Below are positions 25,801-37,800 of a DNA stretch of 64,000 nucleotides, in pieces (position 1 is the stretch's first letter; each line of letters begins with the position of its first letter). The stretch covers positions 14,092,001 through 14,156,000 of the forward strand of contig OX335662.1 of assembly GCA_946894095.1 (NCBI GenBank), read 5' to 3'. The DNA is from Incurvaria masculella. Its lineage: Eukaryota > Arthropoda > Insecta > Lepidoptera > Incurvariidae. The notes below the pieces were generated by a model. The model did no database searches, was not told the DNA's origin, and saw nothing but the letters and a program-made list of their open reading frames with translations. Both the position numbers and the translations under genes were made by a program.

Positions 25801-28800
25801 TCAATCTTCTGGTGGCCGTCTTGTCTCATCTTTAGCAAGCAACACCCATACCGTAGCTCACACCTCCGTACGGGAATGTGTCGTGGCGCCGCCCGCGCCC
25901 GCGCCGTGAAGTCTATGCAAATATGAGGTGACAAATAAGATGAGTTTCATGTGTGACGGTGTCGCGCGGCGCATCGCACTGTCCGCAACGTTAACAATGA
26001 TGATGATGATTTTTAGGGTTCCGTACCCAAACCAAGGGTGCCAACGGAACCCTATTACTAATCCTCCGCTGTCCGTCCGTCCGTTCGTAACAGGGCTGTA
26101 TCTCATGAACTGAGATACAGCCCTAAAATAGGCAGCTGAAATTTTCAGTTCAGTTCAATTTTTGAAAGTGTAGACAATTTTGCCAGTGTCGTGTTGTTGG
26201 GTGACTTTTAGTATCACCCTATTTTAACTCTGCCAATTACTGAATGGCTCAGCAATCGTTTAGTGGCTATAGCGGGATGGCGGCGGCGGCGCCGCGGCGG
26301 CGCGGAGGCAGCGCAATGTGGACCCAAACAATGGCACCTGGTGAATCAGTATCTCGAGGCGCCGCGGCCGAGGTGATGTTCACGCTGCTGACTGACGCGT
26401 GAGTCACATCTCGCGGGAAAATACCACGAAATTCTCATCATTATCTTGCATAATTTACTAAGTATAATCTACACATCTTATAAACAATTTCGGTTTACAG
26501 AATGACAGTTACTGTATTCCGACTTTTGACCTTAGATGGCTTAGGCCTTAGGCTGATAGGTACCATAGCAGTAGACGCGTATTTTTATTCAAGTTAGATA
26601 TACCTTTAAGAAAATAGGCTTATAAATCATCTAGGCAGACAATCCGAGGACGGCGACGACTTCTACATTGAGTCACGAGCACATTTTTATGAATGATTGG
26701 ATTCGCTAATTGAGTCTATGCGATATAATTTCACTTTTACTAAAATATAGTGGGTGTGGGTGGTGTAACTGGTGGTGGTGTGCGTGAGGTCAGGGTCTCA
26801 AGGTGACGTTCTCAATATGTTGCTTGTCTACCTAGCGGAAGTGGGTATCGAGTGCCGTCGACGCGCCGCGGCCGCTGCTGACCGGTGCTGGGTCTATGTG
26901 TCAAGGCCTGCAGACTCTTGCTGAGGCTCGCCGGGGCTTATTTTTGTAGAGGCTTCTCTTCGTTTAGATTGACCGAACTTTATGGAGAGTTGTGATGATC
27001 TATGGAAAAGTAGTGTCGGTGGTTATAATATCAGCGGTACAGGCACCGGGCGGGACTTGACGGCTGCGGGCGCTGCGGCTGTAGCGAGGGCTGTAGTCTA
27101 TCTGCAATAGCACCCCCGAAGCGCTAGTCGCTTCATGTGGCCAGTTTTTCTATTCGATTGCAGTCATTCAAAATGAAAGTATTTCATTGTAAAACATACA
27201 AACTTTAAGACATTGCCATCTTTCAGCTGCAATATAGGTGATGGAACCTTCAATAGATCACATAATTAAAAATCCATACAGCTTTTTTACTTACATTAAA
27301 ACTCATGATGCAACCACAACCAGCGTTAGTTCTCCAGAACTCACGACTCAACGACCACATCACGCGGCCTTTCTATCTTCTAACTCCAGCTGTCGGACCG
27401 TTATTTAGGTCCGTTAACTCTGGCCCGGAGGAGTGTCGCTTGTACAAGCTTGCAAGTAATTGGATTAACTGCATAATCGCACATTTCCTTCTCTCCTACA
27501 GGCATCCTACAGGCCAGCACTCGGCACTCGCTTCTTAGGATGCTTCCTCCTAGTTACATATGTATGTATAATATTAATGATGGGTCATTCCGACTCCAAA
27601 TAGGAATTGCGGCGATATAAATATTGTATGGGGAACTCACATAACATAAAATGTTAGGTTTAGCCCGACATCAGTCCAAAACGACAATGATCCGAGCGGA
27701 ACCAGGTACCTCAGCTCAGCTCAGCATAAATACCTGGCGTCAAGTTCTTACGACTTTACACACTTTTTATCAAACTTTGTCCTTTTTGGACATGTTGGTG
27801 GAATCGATTTTTTTTTTGTGAAACCGAGAATATTATCTTTAAAATGCTCCTCAGTTTCGCGTCACTTCCGTGGCGCTGCCGCGGCCGCCCGGAGACGTGA
27901 CACGCGGGCGGTTGCATTGCTCTGCAACAACCTATCGAACTCTTTGTGGGCGTTGCACATCGAACTTGCGATGCCAATTTATCGGAAAGATGGGGAAATC
28001 TCTCATTCATTTGACATTTCCGTAATGCATCGCGTGCCAGATATTTACGGAAGGCGCGAGCGGCGTGCGCCACGCGTTTGTTATCTCATACTGACGGCCC
28101 AAAACCTAAACAAACCTCGAAACAAACATGTCGCGTGCCACAACCGCGCCACGACCGCGCCGCGACCGCGCCACAACCGCGCCGGTAACTCGATAGCTCG
28201 CGAGTGGGCACCGAGCGATGCTGTGGAGTGAGCGATGCGTCGCACGTTTCCGACGTGACATTGAAACGTCACACGTGGGATCTTTAAATATAAATTCCGG
28301 GAGGTCACGATAAGGTAAATGGCTGAATCTGGGTTCACAGGCTAGATACCAAACATCTGATGCTAAATAGGTCGGTCTGCCTCATCTGCGTTACCCTCGG
28401 CGTTACCTAGATAAGGCGCCTGAAAAATTCATCCATAGATTACAGTTTATGCATCACTCGATGATGCAATAAAATAAACTAAACACACCAACCAAAATGA
28501 AATCTGTAAATTCTTGATAGTACTTATGTAGAGCTTTGAAATAGTCAGCATACGTTGTCGAAGATTATAATAATTACAGTTTTTAGATAGTGTACGTACA
28601 TTCGCCACAACAGTGACTCTCTTGCAAGACGGTATCGTGCTTTGCGTCCGTCGGCTTTCGTGTGGCACGCCGCAGCACGCCGCTCCACGCCGCACCACGC
28701 CGCTCCACGCCGCATCACGCCGCACCACGCCGAACCACGCCGCACTACGCCGAACCACGCCGCACCACGCTGCACCTCGTTGCAGCGGGGTTACGTTGCT

Positions 28801-31800
28801 ATATTTAGACGGCGTCACATTCGACACTTGCGGAGGAGGTGACACGTGGCGGCGGGCGGCGGCAGCGGCGCGGGGCGACGATATTATCCGGATGAAAAGA
28901 AATATTTCTTGGTGCAATCCATAGATAAATAAGTGCAATCCATCTAATGCTCGCATAATTCTCGGTGATTCCGTGCGCACAATGTTGCCGTGCTCTCATA
29001 AATGTCGTACTTTCTAAGGACGCTGCGTTTTTTTATAGAAAGCGCGTCAAATGCACCGTGCGTTACCTAGGTAGTAGGTACCTATCTAGGACTGCCCTGA
29101 TCATTCGGGAGGGACCGTAGCACGCTATCGGAGGAGCCCAGGTTGCAACCTTTGGGCAAAAACTTTGGGTGACACGGAGCCAGGCAACGCTGTCCATAAT
29201 TAGAGATTCTGCCACAAAATGTGCCCTGTGACACTGGAAGAGCTCTGCTCGGAAACATTCCGAGCGTTCTTCACGGATTGTCACGCGACAGTAGCCGACA
29301 GCAGCCAATAGCAGCCGACTGACGCCGACGACGAAGATTCATCGCAGCTGCAAATAGAATTTGCGGGAATGTCATATCCGAACGAAACGTTCCTCCATTG
29401 TATTGTTTATTGAGTAGGCAGGGCTGAATAAATGCTAGGTTGCCGTCAGTCATTCGTTAATTTCTCGGAGAGTGAATAAACCCGGGCGGCCTTTACCTGA
29501 ACTTACCTAACCCTACGGTAAGGGGACTACGGTTTTACACAGATCCCGTACCATGGAGCTCGTATGGATCGAACCCATGACCTCTGGCAAGGAGGTGTTG
29601 TTGCTTCCGCTACCACGACCACATGCACCAGGCAGGCCTCAGACAAGCGCACAACGCGACGCACGAGGTCGCTAGTGCCAAGCACAACGTACATTATTAT
29701 ATTGTAATGAAATGCACTTCCTGGTTTGCCGCCGTCTTGTAAAATATTTGTTTAGTTGAATACAAATAACTCATTCTGGTTTCTTGCACCGAGACGCTCT
29801 ACCGAAAGGACTGAAGATGTATACTTTGCAGCACCATACGCCTCGGGCGGCTTATATTACTATTAATCACTCGTAACAACTCGTGACAACACGATTGACT
29901 TATATTGTATTGTATTGTTTATTCATCATCCATAGACAGTACACTGCACTCGGATTTGTCATATTTTAGCATTGGCCAGTTCAGCAACACAAAACACAGC
30001 GAAGAAGAACTGGAAAGAAACTACGAGGTTTTTTTTTCAACGTCGACTTACTGACTAGACTAAGTGGCACTTAGTCTAAGTTTACAAAAGTGTTTGTCAA
30101 TTATTTTAACAAAAACATAGGTAAAACACTAAATTAACATGAATACACAAAATTTACAATCCATGCCGTATGCAACAGTTCATGACAAATATCATTTTAT
30201 TTGCAAAGACAATCCCCTCCAACTAATATGTTGCCAATTGGAGCAGGCCAGTCCCCACAAACAGCACCCGTTCACGAGCATCACGCCGGGCACAGCCATT
30301 ACCTCTTTCAACCATATTTTAGGGAAAGAGATAACCCGAGCCAAGCGTCACCGTATGCAAAGACCTTTAAGCGATGCACTGCTCCAGTGGCAAAACAACA
30401 CTGTGAAACACTTGCACATTAGGTTTTAATACTATAAGTTTTGTCATAAACTACTACTGTCAGCTGATCACATAGTTACATATCCATTTAAATGCTACCA
30501 ACTACAGAAAATTAAGAGTATAATGGTTTGAGAGCAACCCTATCAATAAAGTAATAATAGATTCCTATATGAGATTTTAACCAATACCGAGAAACTAATA
30601 ATGCTTCTAAAATAAAAACTATGCGGTAGGGTTAAGCACGGCCGGGTTGGTACAATCGCATTGGATGGAAAGATACTCGAAGCGGAAATGAAAAAAAATC
30701 CTTGTTTTCCGTCCAGTTCAATGCGGCCGTGCTCAAAAAGGGAAAGTCCTGGCTCCTGGCATGACACCTAATTCCGAAAAACTTAAAACGAAACGACAGA
30801 GTGAGCTCCCGGCCTCAGGTCCGTGATTCAAATGGAAGCATGTGGGAGCGGAAACGGGAAACGGCGCCGATGTCGCCTGCAACAGCTGTGCGAGAGCGGT
30901 GCGAGAGCGGTGCGAGAGCGGTGCGAGAGCGGTGCGAGAGCGGTGCGAGAGCGGTGCGAGAGCGGTGCGAGAGCGGTGCGAGAGCGGTGCGAGAGCGGTG
31001 CGAGAGCGGTGCGAGAGCGGTGCGAGAGCGGTGCGAGAGCGGTGCGAGAGCGGTGCGAGAGCGGTGCGAGCAGCTGCTATCAATATTACTCCGAGTTGAA
31101 TACATGTGTGTGAGTTGCATGTTCAGCAGGCCTTTGACATTCCGGGCTAAGGTATGAGGAATCTTTCCTTCAGAAAATCGCTTTGACATACCTATAAAAG
31201 CGGTCAGAGGGGTTCACAACAGAACATTTCTGGTGTGGCAAAACTTGAGGGATATGGGGAATTGTTCGTTTTCACGCTTTGCCAAATGTTTTCGGCGACC
31301 ATCGTCCGCATGAGCTTTTTTTGCTCATTCAAAATTATCAACGACTTTGCTCAAGCCCCCATCCCTCATGGATGAATATTTAATTACCGCTCCGATCTTT
31401 AATTCCGTGCGATGGTAACAAGTACCGACCCGTATAGAGGACTTAACACCACTGCCACCTAGTAAGTAGTAAGGGACCTACAACTTTAAATGGGTTCCAT
31501 GGAGTGACCCAAATTCTCAACGAAATTGCTCTTTCAATCTCCGATAGGAGAAAAATATATGGATATCCTAGAATTCAAATCCCCTACTCCGACATCAAAC
31601 CCCTCAATCTAGGGGCCTGTTTCACATTTTAATGAGTGTACAGATTATGTTTCATATAATCTTATGTTTACGCTTTCATTAATCAACCCACAACAATATG
31701 TAATCTCTTTGCAAACAGTGTTCATCGTATTTATTTTGTATGTGTATGTAAATGTATGTATAATTGATAGCGACTTGTGATCGATGCGAGCTTGCAAAGT

Positions 31801-34800
31801 CTTATCGAGTAGGCCGCGCGTGCCTGCTGCTATCGTGTTGTACCGGGTATAATATTAGCTAATTACCTCCAATATTTACTTCCCGCTTGCTTGCATATGC
31901 CCAATTACTATGATGCAAAATTCGAAGACAGAAATGTTCCCACGAGGGCACACATATATACGTGTTCTAATCTCGCAGACACTCGCATGCATCTATATTG
32001 ACTTTCTTGCCCGGGCGCACAAGGTGGTAGTGGATACCAGGAATTGATCCCAGGTGTCTTAATTTTTTGGTTCTATTGACCGGTAGAAAGTCGATTAGCT
32101 TATTCCTTCAATCATTATCTCTTAGACCGGCAGTGCGATTAAGAAGCGCAATGACTTATTTTGTATGCGAAGTTCTCAGTTCAGTCAGTTTAAGGTAGGT
32201 GCAACACATGCACCTCATTTCACGCTTCGTTATCGCGCTGCCGCCGCGCGCCGGTTGCAGATTCAGCACGGTGAGCTTGGTTTACTCCACACGTTTCACA
32301 AATTATCAATCTGTTGTGCGCTCCGGAGATAATCCTGAAAACTTCGGGATAGTCCATGTAGGAATTTCCGAGATATTATTTTTAAAATTAAAAAATAAAA
32401 CTTTATGTTAACATTCACGCAGTTATTCTTCATTTGCAAACCTTGTAAAGGAGGTAAGCATAAAGTCAGCTTTCGTTCCAAATAAAACAGTATCCAGCTA
32501 GATCGTAGAGCCATCTATGACTGCTTTTTAACCGACTTCAAAAAAAGGAGGAGGTTATCAATTCGTCTGTATGTTTTTTTTTTTTTTTGCTTTTTTTATG
32601 TTTGTTACCTCATAACTTTTGCCTGGGTGAACCGATTTGGATGATTATTTTTTTAAATGAAAGCTAGTGCTTCCCAAGTGGTTCCATTTTAATTTGGTTA
32701 AGTTCTGACAATGATATCCATGAGAAAATCATATAAGTCTTAAATTTGTATTAAGATGTGCGCGACAAATGGACGAATAACTCAATATAACGCCAACCGA
32801 TTTCGGTGATTCTTTTTTTATTGGAAAGGACGTGTACAAATTAGTAAGTGTACTTCAGATTCACTATAAATAAACAAATAAAAAAAAATAACCGACTTCA
32901 ACGAAAAAGCACTAAAAAGTATAAAATAATTGCAATTTTTGTAGTTAAGATTTTTGTTATTTTTTGAGTCGGTGTCAGCCAAGTTAGCCAAGGTTCTCTT
33001 GATTGGCGCAGCGCGTGCCCGGCTGACGCCGACTCAAAAAATAACGAAAATCTTAACTACAAAAATTGCAATTATTTTATACTTTTTAGTGCTTTTTCTT
33101 TGAAGTCGGTTTTTTTTTGTTAAATTTTTTTTTCGGAGTTGTGCACAAAAGCTTAGGCAGCAAAACTGCCTGCGGACCGAACTTGGTCAAAAGATGGCGC
33201 CATTTACCTGTTTGCATGGCGCACTCTTTAAATATTGGTATTTTTGTATAACACATATCTTTTGCCTAATAAAAATAACCCTAGATCAATATAGTAGAAA
33301 GAACATCAAGAACTACATCGCGAAGGATATTGTTATCGACTCTTACGTCATGCCAGAGCCCCTAAAACTCGGTGGACTGGTCTAGGAATAAACTCCACCG
33401 ATATATTATAACGTGCCCGAGCACTAGAGGCGGACACAAGCTATAGCATGCAAATGATGCAAGTGATCCTAGTTATCTTGCAAATAAAAGAGTTCTCAAA
33501 TAATTGTGTTTAGATATTGGTGTTCGAAGTGACGTATCGACGTGTAATGAAATTTGTGTTTGTGAGTTCAATGTTGTAACTCTTTGAAAAGAAATGAAAT
33601 GATTAATTTTGGTGTTTTCCGTATCCACCTAACAGAATTATCGAATTATCTTAGCTGACGATCCATGCTCCTCGAAGCTGCTAAGGCAATGGAGTTTTAT
33701 ACCAGATGCCCTTTCTCTACTGTTATGTCAAAGTGCCATTTCCAATGTATCTATTAGTATATCGTTTAAATGCTTATTCCCACAAGTCCTCTTAGGATGT
33801 CCGTTGTGGTCCCTCGTTGTGGGAGGTGTGAAGTGACGTGTGTGATTGTGTGTGTTGCAGGAGGCCCCTCCGCCGAGTTCAGGCGGCACCATGTCACCGT
33901 GCCCCTGCTTCATCGTGCCCGCCAGCGTCGCTCGTCCGCATCCCAGGTACACCCGCTACCCCGTCCTCACGTCCTTGAATAGAAATGTCGTTATTGTTAA
34001 GTGCCGAGGGTGCGTTACGACCTACTAATACTACTGCCCGGACTGCACCAACGAGCGAAAAACCTTTTCTTGATGGACCGCACCATAACACCGAGTCCGA
34101 GAAGCGCACCGAATCACAAATACACGTAGGTGTTATGTATACACGTGCGTGCATGAAAATGAGTCGACATTGGCTCACCGCTCGCTGATTCAACGTATTC
34201 ACATGCAAACATGCAGTGTTAATTAGTGCTAACTGGATTGTCCGTCTGTCCCAACCGCCGCCCGTCCGTTTCCCACTCCCTGCCGATAGCCGGAGGCAGT
34301 TCACTAACCCTGCGTTATCACGTTATCACACTTTGTTCGCGGGTGAGGATCGTTCGAGTCCGCAAACAGCATGCTGGAGCTACCTCTCCGCCTTCCACCT
34401 CCACATTCCACACAGCACGCGCGCATCCCTCACACGGCATATCACACGCTTGCGAAATGTGTCGATAGTCAAGAGTTTTATCCTTGCTCAAAACCTGCGC
34501 GTTGAACTCCCTCCAGCGATAGTTCAATGCAAGATCAGTAGTAGTTATGTACAACGCGGGCCAGTTAATGACACCTGACCCGGGTGAATTTTAATAAAAT
34601 AAGCTCGGAAGCAATAACTCGGTAACTTTAAAACGCAGACACAGGGAGATTTGGAACTTTTTATTCCGAGCTCCACCAAATTCCTTGGTTGTAAACGCCA
34701 GCCATGGTTCAACGCGGAATGCGCAGTCGCTTGTTCTACTAAGAACGCGGCCCACCGTGCATGGTTCCGTACGCGAACACGACGTGACTCAGTCATAAAG

Positions 34801-37800
34801 GCGCTGAAACAGACCTTTAACGTAGCCTCCAGATCCAGTAAAAGAGCAATTGCCGGAGCGAAGTTTGAGCATATGGGCAGAATTGGCAAAAACCTGATCA
34901 GTCACCCAACTGGGAGTCGTCGATTCTGGTCCCTCGCCAAATCTGTCGAAGCAAATTTCTGCCGCTCCTCACTTCCACCATTGCTGCAGCCTGACGGATC
35001 ACTAGCTTTTTCCGCCAAAGAGAAGGCCGACCTTCTCGTGGGCATCTTTGCGGCGAACTGTCGCCTGGATTATGGCGGCTCCATTCCGCTTGCCATTCCT
35101 TGGTGCGAAGTCTCTATGCCGAGCATACAATTCCGGCAGGGAGCTGTGCGGCGTGAGCTCTTCGCCCTAGACTCCAGAAGGCGAGTAGCCCATATGGCAC
35201 TTCTGCGCTGCTGTTGAAGAAATGTGCTCCAGAATTTGCTCCTGGCCTAACCCGCTTTTACCGTACTTCACTGGATATGTGTCTTCAGCTTGGAAATCGG
35301 TCAACATTCAGCCCGTGCCTACAAAGGCGATCTATCAGACCAGGCCAACTACCGTCCCATAGCCATTACCTCTCTTTTCTGCAAAGTGATTGAGCGCATC
35401 ATTATCTCTCAGTTGATGAAGTATATTTTTTTATGTAAATGGACATGGATGGCTAATACCAAACTGAACGTCAGATATTAGTCTAACACACCACATGGGA
35501 ACTAGGTGCCGTTCCTTATATTGCTCGGCTACACGAACCTAAGAATATTTTAGATCCTTCATCTATAGGGTCGGAAAACAATGGAATGAATGTATTCCGA
35601 GGTATTTCCCCTAAAGTACAACCTGGGGTCCTTCAAACGTGGTGTGAAGAAGCACCTAGCCGGTCGGCATTTATTTTCGCAGCCCCCTTAAAAGTTCCAA
35701 AGCTCATGGGTGTCGTCGGGCACCTTAATAGATAACTTACGCCATATGCCCCGCTTTATATAAAAAATACCACCTCGTAAGTAACAAAGGGGTTGTGTGA
35801 CAGTGCACACGGCGTCGGTTGATTCAGATAGAGTCTCCTCACGTTGAGTGTGGGGCGTGCGGTGTGTGTTGCAGGCGGCGGAGGGCGAGCTGACGGTGAC
35901 GCTGCCGCTGGCGGGCGGCGCGCGGCGCGTGCTCGACCTGCGGCTCAGCGCGGAGCTCCTGCCGCGCGGACACACGCTCGCCTACACGCGCCGCGGCGAG
36001 CGCCTCACCCTCGCTGCCGGCGCGCCCGACGGCCAGGTTCGTCACGTCATACACTTACACTGCGTACCGAAATGCTTATATTGCAAAGAATTCAGTAATG
36101 TATGCGTACACGACCGTTCCGAATTACTTATATTCACTCTCGTGAACGTCATTTTGACATAAGGGACGTGACTCTAGACCGCACACAGATCTTACAAAGC
36201 GCGCACGGTTGAGAGCATGTGCGCCGTTTACGCTGTCAAATGGCTGTCATCAAATCGTCATTAAACGTGTTTATATGTAGTTCTCTGATCGTGTGAACTT
36301 ATAGTCTGATATAACGAAGGCTTTTCGCCGTTTGTTAGTCTAATCAGACAATTATCGGCCTGGAATAACCACTCTCGAGACTTACGAGGCATTTTCGAGG
36401 TAGTTAGGTTAGGCTCTGGCATATATGTCTGCTCGAATTCATTCCGATTTGGACAATTATATTCGTTGGCCGTTTTAAAAACTGTATTTTAAATGCGTTA
36501 ATTCCTGCAAATCGAGCAAATAATGTACAGCATTGTGGGAAATTGGCGGGAAGTGCAGATAAACGCTTCCTCTCTTCACAGAATCATGCGCATTCGCCCG
36601 AGTACGTCCGCATGCGCAGAGCGTCCCCTTTCTACCATCGCTCAACGCGGAACGGGCTGGGAATACGACCCTACACTGGGACATTTCCCAAAATTTGAAC
36701 CAACCGAACCTCTAGATACTTTATACAAAGGATCAATATAATTATGAAATGCTCTCCTCGCCGAGGTATTACCTGACGGCAGTCATTGTTTTTGCAGCCC
36801 CCTAAAGACCAAGGGCATGCCATATACCGGGCGTAACAAAAAAAAAACAATTCTCCAAGTTTCCATTGCTTCGCTCGCCGCCGGCCTGTCGGCTGCTTCT
36901 AACGGATGCGCCGCTCATACCCGAACTTCACCCAGCTGTCTCTCAATCGCAGGCTGGAAGGTGCAGCGGTTACGCCAGGTCTTCGCAGGCGGAGGTCCTG
37001 TGGAGGAACTGTGCCACGACGCGTGCGAGGCGTGGAGTCGTCGTGGGAGCGCTGTCCACGTGCCGCGGCCTGCGCGGGCTCCTTTACGACGGCCAACAGT
37101 TGCTCTACATATAACTTGTTGTGCAGACGGAGGCCGGGGAACTGTGCCACTACCAGGGCGGCGTGCGAGGCGTGGAGTCGTCGTGGGCGGCGCTGTGCAC
37201 GTGCCGCGGCCTGCGCGGGCTCCTTTACGACGCCGAACAGTTGCTCTACATATAACGTGTTGTGCAGACGGAGGCCGGGGAACTGTGCCACTACCAGGGC
37301 GGCGTGCGAGGCGTGGAGTCGTCGTGGGCGGCGCTGTCCACGTGCCGCGGCCTGCGCGGGCTCCTTTACGACGGCCAACAGTTGCTCTACATATAACTTG
37401 TTGTGCAGACGGAGGCTGGGGAACTGTGCCACTACCAGGGCGGCGTGCGAGGCGTAGAGTCGTCGTGGGCGGCGCTGTCCACGTGCCGCGGCCTGCGCGG
37501 GCTCCTTTACGACGCCGAACAGTTGCTCTACATATAACGTGTTGTGCAGACGGAGGCCGGGGAACTGTGCCACTACCAGGGCGGCGTGCGAGGCGTAGAG
37601 TCGTCGTGGGCGGCGCTGTCCACGTGCCGCGGCCTGCGCGGGCTCCTTTACGACGCCGAACAGTTGCTCTACATATAACGTGTTGTGCAGACGGAGGCCG
37701 GGGAACTGTGCCACTACCAGGGCGGCGTGCGAGGCGTGGAGTCGTCGTGGGCGGCGCTGTCCACGTGCCGCGGCCTGCGCGGGCTCCTTTACGACGGCCA

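Larger units (their letters stand above)
4833..33860 (+). other. ADAM intron 1 (about 29 kb)
   Basis: Bounded by GTAAGT at 4833 and TTGCAG ending at 33860. It carries no exon that I can support. It is a collection of repeats listed separately: six (GGAC)n-family copies, SINE copies, MITEs, one jockey-like LINE relic, one TTAA-flanked MITE, palindromic elements and simple repeats. I recognise nothing specific in about 7325-9140, 11030-12070, 12365-13100, 15726-16520, 18900-22340, 26150-28290, 28790-29500, 29640-30620, 31620-32515 and 33111-33850. GC-rich islands occur at about 10670-10745, 11860-11950, 20150-20330, 23080-23210 and 26270-26390. Confidence 0.7.
33947..35874 (+). other. ADAM intron 2
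   Basis: Contains nothing recognisable to about 34600, then a dead LINE interrupted by a SINE fragment (listed separately). The last 180 bp before the acceptor show nothing specific. Confidence 0.7.

Noticed and set aside
30801..31189. Several overlapping frames on both strands with Arg/Ala/Ser repeats
   Set aside because: Artefacts of the 11-bp GCGAGAGCGGT minisatellite.
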